Shown: positions 1 to 5,088, counted from the stretch's first letter. The stretch: DNA of 5,088 nucleotides from Weeksellaceae bacterium (GCA_028698395.1 JAQVDG010000195.1:1-5088), one strand, 5' to 3'. The notes: generated from the sequence alone by a model not told the origin. A program made the numbers and translations.

Positions 1-1
1 A

Positions 2-652
2 TTGTCAAGCTATGGTAAGAATCCTAATTCAGCCAAATTCAAATCAGCAGCTAAGTCTTATGTTAGAAATGGAGGTGGTGCAAAAGGAATTTCTAAATCA
101 ATTATTTCAGGGAAAAAAGCTGGCGTTAGGTTAGGTTCTCTGCTCTCAAGTTTTTCAAATAATGGGGTTGGGAATACATTTAGAAAATATTTCAATTTAG
201 ATTTTGATAGACTATCACTTGAATCAGCCATTAATAAAATTGTTGATTTTCTTTCCCCCCATGATGGCACTGTTGAAGATTCAATCACAACAGATGCAGT
301 TACAGAAACCTTATATGAAATATATAAAGATTTTGATTTGAGTAACAATGATTTATCTGTACTCGATAATATCACCAATGAAAATATTCAAGATATATTT
401 ACTAGCTATGCTTCATCATATATTTATTCAAAATGGATTAATGAAATTGGAATTGTTCTTGAAAATAAGGAAATAAGTGAAACTCAGATTGTGAAAATAG
501 AAAGACAGATGAAAGAATTTATTAAAGATTCTATTAAGCTTGAGTTTTCTGAAATTGATTTTAAAAACAAATCAACCTTTGAGAAAAATGAAATTAATAG
601 AATTCTGGATGATGTTTTTGAAACTGCTTATCAATCATTAGAGGAATTATGA
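2..652 (+). CDS. qatB: QatB, Qat anti-phage system component, probably missing its first codons
   Basis: QatB is a protein of the four-gene Qat anti-phage system (QatA ATPase, QatB, QatC QueC-like, QatD TatD-like). Its biochemical role is not settled. The call rests on its place directly before qatC and qatD, and on a Ser/Gly/Lys-rich N-terminus (SSYGKNPNS at 2-10, a GGGAKG stretch near 24-29) followed by an acidic, mostly helical body; there are no catalytic motifs, membrane segments or signal peptide. The frame is open to the edge. A TTG at base 2 could be a start, but no ribosome binding site is visible. Base 1 (a) is the third base of the previous codon, so a start a few bases to the left, giving Met-Gly-Leu-Ser-Ser, is equally possible. 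The stop TGA overlaps the qatC start (ATGA), which implies translational coupling. The name is inferred mainly from synteny; the overall family resemblance is from memory. Confidence 0.82.
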   Translation: MSSYGKNPNSAKFKSAAKSYVRNGGGAKGISKSIISGKKAGVRLGSLLSSFSNNGVGNTFRKYFNLDFDRLSLESAINKIVDFLSPHDGTVEDSITTDAVTETLYEIYKDFDLSNNDLSVLDNITNENIQDIFTSYASSYIYSKWINEIGIVLENKEISETQIVKIERQMKEFIKDSIKLEFSEIDFKNKSTFEKNEINRILDDVFETAYQSLEEL

Positions 653-1974
653 TTTTCAATATTGTATTAAAATCAACAAAAGATGATGACTTCTCTGTAG
701 CAGAATCCGCTAAAGAGAAGTCAATTAGTTTACCTCCTTTCAACTATGAAGGGGGAGCTTATCCAATTTCTCATAACATCAATCGTATTCTTTCTCAGTA
801 TAAGTTATCACCTTCAGAAGAAATTTCAGATTTTATGAATCTGGGTTTAGCAGTCTATTGTTCAGATCAACTAATCTCAAGGGCACAATATGGGTTTTTC
901 AATTGGAGTCGCCACTTTAAATTACATCTACCAGTTATGAATAAGGAACTTTGGGATAACAATAAAGAATTAGTTGAGCAACTTTTATCATTTTTAAGTG
1001 GTGATAAGTGGGAAATATTTTTCCGTTCAAGAAATAATTACTTTAATGAAACGTTAGGAGTAAAACCAAATATAGCAAATGTGTGCCTTTTCTCTGGTGG
1101 GCTTGATTCCTTTGTTGGCGGTATTAATGCTCTTGAAGAATACAAGGATACTGTCCTTGTGAGCCATCATAAAGGAGGTAACTCTGGTGAAAAAACTATT
1201 CAATCCCAGTTGGCAATAACATTAAAAGAAGAATTTGAATTGAAAGATATAACTCATTTTTCCTTTTTTGTTCAACCCAAAAAGCAAAATGAAAACTTCA
1301 GTGGTGACGATAATCAAAGAGCTCGCTCTATTCTTTTTATAGCACTTGGTCTTTTAGTCGCTAATTCATATAGCAGTAAAACAAATTTATTAATACCAGA
1401 AAACGGATTAATTTCATTAAATGTACCTTTAACAAAGACGAGACTCGGTTCATACAGTACAAAGACGACTCATCCAAAGTTTGTTGATGAAATAAATAAA
1501 TTGCTACATAATTTAGAAATAGAAAACAAATTAATTAATCCATATGTTTTTTTTACTAAAGGGGAAATGCTCCAAAACTGTAAACGTCCAGATATATTAA
1601 AAAAATATGTGAGTAAAACTTTATCTTGTGCGAAAGTAGGTCACTCTCAACAATGGTACCATGCAGTCGAGAAACAATGTGGTTACTGTACTCCGTGTAT
1701 TATAAGAAGATCAGCAATAAAAAAAGCTGAATTTGATAATTATGATTCAAAATATTTTTGTGATATCGTAAGTAATCCCCCTTCACCCAAGAAAAAGAGT
1801 GGGAGAGATTTGAGAGCATTCAAGATAGGGATTGAAAGATTTAATAGTGATAAAGAAAAAGTATTCTTTTCACTATTATCAGCAGGAAGTCTACCTGGCT
1901 CTGAAAAAGATTTGCAAAACTATTTGGATGTTTACAAAAGAGGGATGAAGGAAGTAGAAGAATTTATTAAATAA
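649..1974 (+). CDS. qatC: QatC, QueC-like PP-loop protein of the Qat defence system
   Basis: QatC belongs to the QueC (7-cyano-7-deazaguanine synthase) branch of PP-loop ATP pyrophosphatases, but serves Qat defence rather than queuosine synthesis. The PP-loop SGGLDS lies at residues 149-154, followed by an HHKGGNSGE segment near 173-181. A second conserved block, RARS, is at 225-228. A QueC-type zinc site is formed by C327, C344, C347 and C350 (QCGYCTPC). At 441 aa it is about twice the length of housekeeping QueC. The extra N-terminal ~140 residues, with the block YCSDQLISRAQ and a downstream WSRH, are typical of the defence-associated subgroup. The ATG overlaps the qatB stop and is preceded by a GAGG ribosome site, which fixes the start. 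All catalytic and metal residues are present, so it is probably active. The true substrate in Qat is inferred at best: a deazapurine-type modification of a protein or nucleic acid is plausible. Confidence 0.93.
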   Translation: MIFNIVLKSTKDDDFSVAESAKEKSISLPPFNYEGGAYPISHNINRILSQYKLSPSEEISDFMNLGLAVYCSDQLISRAQYGFFNWSRHFKLHLPVMNKELWDNNKELVEQLLSFLSGDKWEIFFRSRNNYFNETLGVKPNIANVCLFSGGLDSFVGGINALEEYKDTVLVSHHKGGNSGEKTIQSQLAITLKEEFELKDITHFSFFVQPKKQNENFSGDDNQRARSILFIALGLLVANSYSSKTNLLIPENGLISLNVPLTKTRLGSYSTKTTHPKFVDEINKLLHNLEIENKLINPYVFFTKGEMLQNCKRPDILKKYVSKTLSCAKVGHSQQWYHAVEKQCGYCTPCIIRRSAIKKAEFDNYDSKYFCDIVSNPPSPKKKSGRDLRAFKIGIERFNSDKEKVFFSLLSAGSLPGSEKDLQNYLDVYKRGMKEVEEFIK

Positions 1975-1984
1975 GGTAATACTG

Positions 1985-2716
1985 ATGCATTTCATTGATA
2001 CTCATTTCCATCTTGATTTATGGGCCGATCCAAAATCAATCATTGAAGAAATAGAAAAAAACAAAATTTATACAATTGCAGTCACGAACACACCCAGTGT
2101 TTTTTTTCATACATATAATCTTACTGAAAAATCTAAATATATCAGACCTGCATTAGGATTCCATCCCGAGCTTGTTTATCAAAGGAAAAGTGAATTACCC
2201 CTTTTCTTAGAGAATCTTAAAAAGACCAGGTACATTGGTGAAATAGGGCTTGATTACGGCAAACAAAGCACTGAAAATAAAAAAGAACAAAAGAGAGTAT
2301 TTGAAAAAATAATTGGCGCATGCTCAATCCACAATGATAAAGTATTAACAATTCACTCAAGGGGTTCTTATAAGGATGTAATTGATATAATAGGAAATGA
2401 TTTTTCAAACAAAGTTATTTTGCATTGGTATTCCGGGTCATTAAAAGAACTTGAGCGGGCTGTTGAATATGGATTCTATTTTTCTGTCAATTTGCCAATG
2501 ACCATAAGTTTATCTGGACAGAAAGTTATAAAATCCATTCCTCCCCAGAGAGTTTTGACTGAATCTGATGGACCTTTTGCAAAATATAGAGGTAGTCCTT
2601 GTTCCTCATTAGCAATACCAATAATTATTAACAGTTTATCTCAGATTTATATGGAGACTCCTGAGGTTTGCAAAAATATTGTTTATAGAAATTTTAAAAG
2701 ACTATTAAATAACTAA
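1985..2716 (+). CDS. qatD: QatD, TatD-family metal-dependent hydrolase (predicted DNase)
   Basis: This 243-aa cytosolic TIM-barrel hydrolase of the TatD family is the last gene of the Qat operon. TatD enzymes use two divalent metals to cleave DNA phosphodiester bonds. The metal ligands are all visible: H7 and H9 (DTHFH near the N-terminus), E86 (GEIGLDYG), H124 (TIHSRG), H147 (ILHWYSGS) and D195 (TESDGPFA). The family block LGFHPE is at 58-62. Length is near normal for TatD. The ATG lies 10 nt after the qatC stop. The AAGG at 1973-1976, overlapping that stop, gives an 8-nt spacing, which supports this start and co-translation. The DNase role in Qat is established only at family and system level; the actual target here is unknown. 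A housekeeping TatD is unlikely given its position behind qatC. Confidence 0.92.
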   Translation: MHFIDTHFHLDLWADPKSIIEEIEKNKIYTIAVTNTPSVFFHTYNLTEKSKYIRPALGFHPELVYQRKSELPLFLENLKKTRYIGEIGLDYGKQSTENKKEQKRVFEKIIGACSIHNDKVLTIHSRGSYKDVIDIIGNDFSNKVILHWYSGSLKELERAVEYGFYFSVNLPMTISLSGQKVIKSIPPQRVLTESDGPFAKYRGSPCSSLAIPIIINSLSQIYMETPEVCKNIVYRNFKRLLNN

Positions 2717-2724
2717 ATTAAGAA

Positions 2725-2756
2725 AAGAGCAGAATCACACTAGGTATTCTGCTCTT
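2725..2756. terminator. Bidirectional intrinsic-type terminator between convergent operons
   Basis: The 11-bp arms AAGAGCAGAAT (2725-2735) and ATTCTGCTCTT (2746-2756) are perfect reverse complements around a 10-nt loop. On the - strand the stem runs straight into a U-rich tail (TTCTTAATTT), so it should end the amidoligase/amidotransferase transcript 22 nt after its stop codon. On the + strand the tail is weaker (ATTGGTTT), so it may stop the qat transcript less well. It sits between the two convergent stop codons, where such an element is expected. Confidence 0.8.
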
Positions 2757-2777
2757 ATTGGTTTGAATGGTTATAAT

Positions 2778-3494
2778 TTAAATCTCATCGATCACACAAC
2801 CTCCGATTTCAGTTGCAAATCTTTGCATACAGCCATAACAAGTTTCATTAACCATTTCTCTATCTTCAAGTAATTCTATTCCGCAGTATTGGCAATATTC
2901 ATAGTCTCCAATATCGTATTTCAACAATGCGTTTCTTTCGTTGAGGAATGTTGATTCGCAATAGCTGTAATTGCTGAACCAGTTTCCTTTTTTATCCCAG
3001 TGTCCAAGCTGTTCATTTATTATCCAGTATTTTCCCTGGTTATTCATAAACAATAATTTTGATCCATCAATGTATCTCGAAATTAATTCTCTAATCGCGA
3101 CATTGTTTAAGAAATTTTGGGACAGTTGTTTCAATACTTTTTGGTTGAATGCTATTGTATCGCTTACCTTCGATTTTCTCTGCAATGGAATATCGATTAT
3201 TCCGTTGTGCATGAAGGCAAGATTCTCATTTACTTTAAATGGATGAATATTGTTTGTATCTACTTTTCCTGATGTTGCTATTCTGAAGTGCAGCGCAATT
3301 GTTGTTTTCTTAAATTCATTTCTGAGTGTTGAATAATATTCATAAAAGGTCTTGAAGTTTTTTAGTTCCTTAAAAATGGTTAGCTGACCATTTATTGAAT
3401 ACATTAATCCTGCTCCGTCATTATTGGAAAACCAGCATCTTTTAAGTAGATCCTCAGTTAATTGTTCTCTTCTATTTAGTACTATTATACACAT
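2778..3494 (-). CDS. Class II glutamine amidotransferase-like Ntn hydrolase with C-terminal zinc ribbon
   Basis: The N-terminal ~160 residues match the class II glutamine amidotransferase (Ntn hydrolase) pattern. There is a Cys at position 2 that would become the N-terminal nucleophile, then NDGAGLMY (25-32), HFRIATSG (69-76) with the expected Arg, a His-Pro-Phe at 84-86, the MHNGII block (95-100) and SDT at 111-113. Family enzymes release ammonia from glutamine or hydrolyse related amide bonds. Short members like this one usually work beside amidoligases. The C-terminus adds two Cys pairs, C201/C204 and C219/C222, typical of a zinc ribbon. Its ATG lies inside the end of the upstream amidoligase gene (10-nt overlap), with a GGAG site 8 nt upstream, so the two are probably translationally coupled and their products partners. 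The fold is well supported. The substrate is unknown and no synthetase domain is present. Confidence 0.85.
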   Translation of the reverse strand: MCIIVLNRREQLTEDLLKRCWFSNNDGAGLMYSINGQLTIFKELKNFKTFYEYYSTLRNEFKKTTIALHFRIATSGKVDTNNIHPFKVNENLAFMHNGIIDIPLQRKSKVSDTIAFNQKVLKQLSQNFLNNVAIRELISRYIDGSKLLFMNNQGKYWIINEQLGHWDKKGNWFSNYSYCESTFLNERNALLKYDIGDYEYCQYCGIELLEDREMVNETCYGCMQRFATEIGGCVIDEI

Positions 3495-4702
3495 TGTTTT
3501 GTCTCCATAAATTTTTTTAAGTTTTTGTAGTTTTTGTCAGTATCGATGTAGCTGTAGAATTGTTCTTTGGTGAGTTGTTGAAGGGATGTTACTTTGACGA
3601 AATTGCAGATGGCAATAACGAATTCAATGTTCTTGTGGAATGAGCTGTCGTTTAATGTTCCCCGGAATATTCTGAACTCGATGGTACTATGGTTCTGAAG
3701 ATTTATTGCTGTGTACCTCTCGCTGCCACCTTTCTTTTTGCTCTGGTCGTATATTGCTTTTTTATCCTTTTTAATTTTGCCCCATTGATTTAGGTTATTA
3801 AGATTTCTTTGAGATATCACGTTTATGAACTCTTCGTTTTGATAGAAGAATAAGTGCAGCTTGGCTATGTCCAAACCGGATAGGTAGCTTTTAGTTACGT
3901 GGATATGGATGCCGCATGTTGATGTGTTGTAAGATCTGAATCCATGATCTCTCAGAGTATCAAGTAGATCATTGAATATAGATTTGTTCTCATTATACCA
4001 GGAGTGGCTGAAAGGATGAGTTACAATTTCAAATCCGTCCTCAATACTGCTGTCATTTTTTAAGTGATATAGTTTTGAGATTTCATTTATCTCTTCGGCG
4101 CAGCTTGATCTGCAATTACCTTTTGATTCTGTTTCAAGTTCTACTCCTAAAAAGTATTTTGAATTCTCATTTGGATTCTTAAAAAATATTGGATCAGGTT
4201 TGTATGAATAGTTGTGTATTGATACACCGCAATTGCATCCGTCATCTGTCCAATAATCGTTTCCGCAATTTTCACAGTAACTGTGCAGTTCCCCAAAACA
4301 ATATTCACAATAGTCATATTGAGTAATCTCTGAATAGCGCGAGTCATCAGTTCTTATTGATTCATCGCATTGGCGGCAGTAGGTGTGGTTTTCATAAAAG
4401 CAGTCATTGCAATAGCTAGTATTTCCATAAACGTGTTCCGTCCTTTCGTTTTCATGAAAATAATTTTCACACCCTTCGCAATAAAAATGCTTAGTTATAA
4501 ATACTTCTTCGGGTAAATATTCCTCTAAGTAATCTGAGTATCTGCAGTCATCTATCCAGTATCTTTCTTCATCGTAGAAGATTGTTTCGTTTTCAAGGTA
4601 CTCGGATTCATACCAGTTGTTTTCAAAGCTGATACAATTTTTCTTTAGTCTGTATTTTCTGTCTTCACACAGACATATTAGCTGCTTGATTTGGTGTTGC
4701 AT
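3485..4702 (-). CDS. Amidoligase-family protein with N-terminal tandem Cys-pair (zinc-finger-like) repeats
   Basis: The C-terminal half (about 180-385) looks like the Amidoligase_2 family, glutamine-synthetase-fold enzymes predicted to join a carboxylate to an amine using ATP. Visible family blocks are FLGVELETE (184-192), NDSSIEDGFEIVTHP (216-230), CGIHIHVT (263-270), RYTAINL (329-335) and TIEFRIFRGTL (340-350), supplying the expected acidic, His and Arg active-site residues. The N-terminal half holds CxxC pairs at 75/78, 98/101, 109/112, 132/135 and 143/146, ending in C156/C158. These form three units repeating every 34 residues and probably bind zinc. There is no signal peptide or membrane segment. 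The ATG is preceded by AGGAG at 9-nt spacing, but that site is buried in a hairpin (see 4706-4736). The 3' end overlaps the amidotransferase-like gene. The substrate is unknown: a peptide, protein tail or cell-wall component are all possible from family knowledge. The family call is firm; any role in phage biology or defence is inference. Confidence 0.85.
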   Translation of the reverse strand: MQHQIKQLICLCEDRKYRLKKNCISFENNWYESEYLENETIFYDEERYWIDDCRYSDYLEEYLPEEVFITKHFYCEGCENYFHENERTEHVYGNTSYCNDCFYENHTYCRQCDESIRTDDSRYSEITQYDYCEYCFGELHSYCENCGNDYWTDDGCNCGVSIHNYSYKPDPIFFKNPNENSKYFLGVELETESKGNCRSSCAEEINEISKLYHLKNDSSIEDGFEIVTHPFSHSWYNENKSIFNDLLDTLRDHGFRSYNTSTCGIHIHVTKSYLSGLDIAKLHLFFYQNEEFINVISQRNLNNLNQWGKIKKDKKAIYDQSKKKGGSERYTAINLQNHSTIEFRIFRGTLNDSSFHKNIEFVIAICNFVKVTSLQQLTKEQFYSYIDTDKNYKNLKKFMETKQCV

Positions 4703-4705
4703 TGT

Positions 4706-4736
4706 TTTGATCTCCTATGGTTTTATGGAGATCAAA
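4706..4736 (-). promoter_or_regulatory. Ribosome-site-sequestering hairpin before the amidoligase gene
   Basis: TTTGATCTCC (4706-4715) and GGAGATCAAA (4727-4736) are perfect 10-bp reverse complements with an 11-nt loop. Read as - strand RNA, the 3' arm contains most of the AGGAG Shine-Dalgarno (4716 down to 4712) of the amidoligase gene, 9 nt before its ATG. The hairpin would therefore hide the ribosome site and lower translation unless it is opened. A dyad operator at the DNA level is the alternative. Confidence 0.6.
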
Positions 4737-4779
4737 CTTGAATGGTGGTTGTTTAGAAATGGACATAGTTCACCCGGTA

Positions 4780-4810
4780 TAGTATTGGTTTATACTACCT
4801 CGTAGTATTG
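4780..4810. promoter_or_regulatory. Cluster of three alternating 7-bp half-sites, candidate operator
   Basis: Three copies of one short element lie here in alternating orientation: TAGTATTG (4780-4787), ATACTAC (4792-4798) and GTAGTAT continuing as TAGTATTG (4802-4810). The last two form a perfect 7-bp inverted repeat around CTC. The outer two are 8-bp direct repeats 23 bp apart. Such spacing resembles a dimeric repressor's binding region. I cannot place a convincing - strand promoter on it. A weak + strand match (TTCACC at 4769-4774, 16 bp, TATACT at 4791-4796) overlaps it. Confidence 0.4.
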
Positions 4811-4859
4811 CAATTGATGAATATGTTTTGGTGAGATATTAGGGGTGGGTTCTAAACAT

Positions 4860-4884
4860 TTATTTTGCCATAAGTTTGACCTCC
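4860..4884 (-). other. Possible leader micro-ORF (Met-Ala-Lys-stop) with a strong ribosome site
   Basis: On the - strand GGAGG (4884 to 4880) stands 8 nt before ATG GCA AAA TAA (4871 to 4860), a textbook ribosome site serving a three-codon frame. A second tiny frame in phase (Met-Phe-Arg-Thr-His-Pro, 4859 to 4839) begins right after its stop. The site lies inside the distal arm of the long inverted repeat, so a ribosome there would change leader folding. It could equally be a decayed gene start. Translation is unproven. Confidence 0.3.
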
Positions 4885-4912
4885 ATTTTTTTAATTAAGA
4901 AAATTGTTTGTT

Positions 4913-4931
4913 GGAAGATTAGTAATCTTCC
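4913..4931. repeat. Perfect 9-bp palindrome over the stop codon of the right-edge gene
   Basis: GGAAGATTA, one central base, then TAATCTTCC form a perfect inverted repeat that includes the final codons and TAA stop of the - strand gene. No U tract follows immediately on the - strand (CAACAAACAATTTTC), so it is a poor intrinsic terminator. It may instead stabilise the mRNA end or be a protein-binding site. Confidence 0.5.
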
Positions 4932-5088
4932 GGGAATAGAATTGTTAGTAAGTCTTCACCGTTTGGTCCTGCCCGGTGATCCAATATTCCCCACAGTTTA
5001 TAGTTATTTACGAATACTGTCCACAGATCCGGATTTAGTGGATCTTGTTTTTGCATTTTCACTTCCAATTTCCGTAGTGCTTCTTGCA
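4919..5088 (-). CDS. 3' end of an unrecognised gene, cut by the right window edge
   Basis: The frame is open from the right edge to a TAA at 4919-4921 and gives 55 residues. It begins with a charged, helix-like stretch (QEALRKLEVKMQKQDP), passes through LWTVFVNNYKLWGILD and ends in GEDLLTILFPEDY. The composition (several Trp, Pro, Asp and Glu, few odd codons) looks like real coding sequence, and the other two frames of this strand close early. I do not recognise the family. It lies upstream of the amidoligase gene on the same strand but is separated by a 216-bp leader, so it is either the preceding gene of the same transcript or an independent unit. An internal Met start at the 11th residue would give a 45-aa protein, but no good ribosome site precedes it. 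Confidence 0.6.
   Translation of the reverse strand, partial: QEALRKLEVKMQKQDPLNPDLWTVFVNNYKLWGILDHRAGPNGEDLLTILFPEDY

Larger units (their letters stand above)
4725..4886. repeat. Long-range gapped inverted repeat flanking the leader
   Basis: Fifteen bases at 4725-4739 (ATGGAGATCAAACTT) match the reverse complement of 4872-4886 at 14 positions. After a 2-nt insertion the match continues with ATGG (4742-4745) against CCAT (4868-4871), then again with GTTTAGAA (4751-4758) against TTCTAAAC (4850-4857). The enclosed central segment is about 90 bp. In - strand RNA the outer arms pair fully, the single mismatch becoming G-U. Possible meanings are a large RNA stem competing with the ribosome-site hairpin, the ends of an invertible segment, or terminal repeats of a 162-bp miniature element. 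Only short T runs flank it, so a target duplication cannot be recognised. Confidence 0.6.

Noticed and set aside
255..260. Six-C run in qatB as a phase-variation tract
   Set aside because: Too short to be a convincing slippage tract and the frame is intact across it.
58..378. Open frame of 106 codons on the - strand inside qatB
   Set aside because: Shadow of qatB: no ribosome site, low-complexity product, antisense to a gene supported by operon context.
2217..2408. Open frame of 63 codons on the - strand inside qatD
   Set aside because: Antisense to the conserved TatD metal-site region; no family features.
2971..3246. Open frame of 91 codons on the + strand opposite the amidotransferase-like gene
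   Set aside because: Phe/Ser/Asn-rich shadow of a gene with clear catalytic motifs on the other strand.
4147..4347. Open frame of 66 codons on the - strand, in another frame of the amidoligase
   Set aside because: Overlaps the Cys-pair repeats and has no ribosome site or motif of its own.
4769..4796. Promoter-like + strand match TTCACC, 16 bp, TATACT
   Set aside because: Not listed as its own feature: -35 matches only 4 of 6 and no gene lies downstream on the + strand. Kept only as support for the invertible-segment idea.
4725..4805. 26-codon + strand frame (MEIKLEWWLF...) within the leader, the distal part of a 62-codon frame starting at 4617
   Set aside because: No ribosome site before the internal ATG, and its first codons are simply the inverted-repeat arm. 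A real small protein is not supported, though the resemblance to the opposite-strand MEVKL frame comes from the same repeat.
4776..4810. CRISPR-like or iteron-like repeat array
   Set aside because: Only three very short alternating copies within 31 bp, with no regular spacer units; better read as operator half-sites.
4807..4813. TTGCAA on the - strand as a -35 box for the amidoligase
   Set aside because: The nearest TATAAA is only 13 bp away, and no acceptable -10 stands at 16-18 bp.

Overview
The window is AT-rich, densely coding bacterial DNA. Most genes have purine-rich ribosome binding sites at normal spacing, which argues against a Bacteroidetes-type translation system. I cannot name the organism. 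The content, a defence operon facing a small amidoligase cassette, is typical of an accessory region such as a genomic island, prophage or plasmid.

Left half (+ strand, 2-2716): the distal three genes of a Qat anti-phage defence operon. qatB starts at or just beyond the left edge. qatC encodes a QueC-like PP-loop protein and overlaps qatB by ATGA. qatD encodes a TatD-type metallo-hydrolase and follows after a 10-nt gap. The first gene of such operons, qatA (a P-loop ATPase), should lie immediately left of the window. QatC and QatD keep their expected motif and metal-binding residues, so this part of the operon looks functional.

Centre (2717-2777): a perfect 11-bp stem hairpin between two convergent gene sets, probably a shared terminator that works best for the - strand.

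Right half (- strand, 2778-5088), read from right to left: the 3' end of an unrecognised gene (stop at 4919-4921); a 216-bp non-coding leader; a 405-aa amidoligase-family protein with an N-terminal array of Cys-pair (zinc-finger-like) repeats; and, overlapping it by 10 nt, a 238-aa class II glutamine-amidotransferase-like Ntn hydrolase with a C-terminal zinc ribbon. The last two form a translationally coupled pair. Homologous pairs are known from comparative genomics, but I know of no assigned substrate, so this is the least characterised system here.

The leader (4703-4918) is the most structured DNA in the window. It has a 10-bp hairpin that buries the amidoligase Shine-Dalgarno, a long-range gapped inverted repeat (4725-4758 against 4850-4886) that competes for the same arm, two tiny ORFs, and three alternately oriented 7-bp half-sites. 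It could be a translational switch, a regulator-binding region or an invertible segment. The sequence alone does not decide among these.
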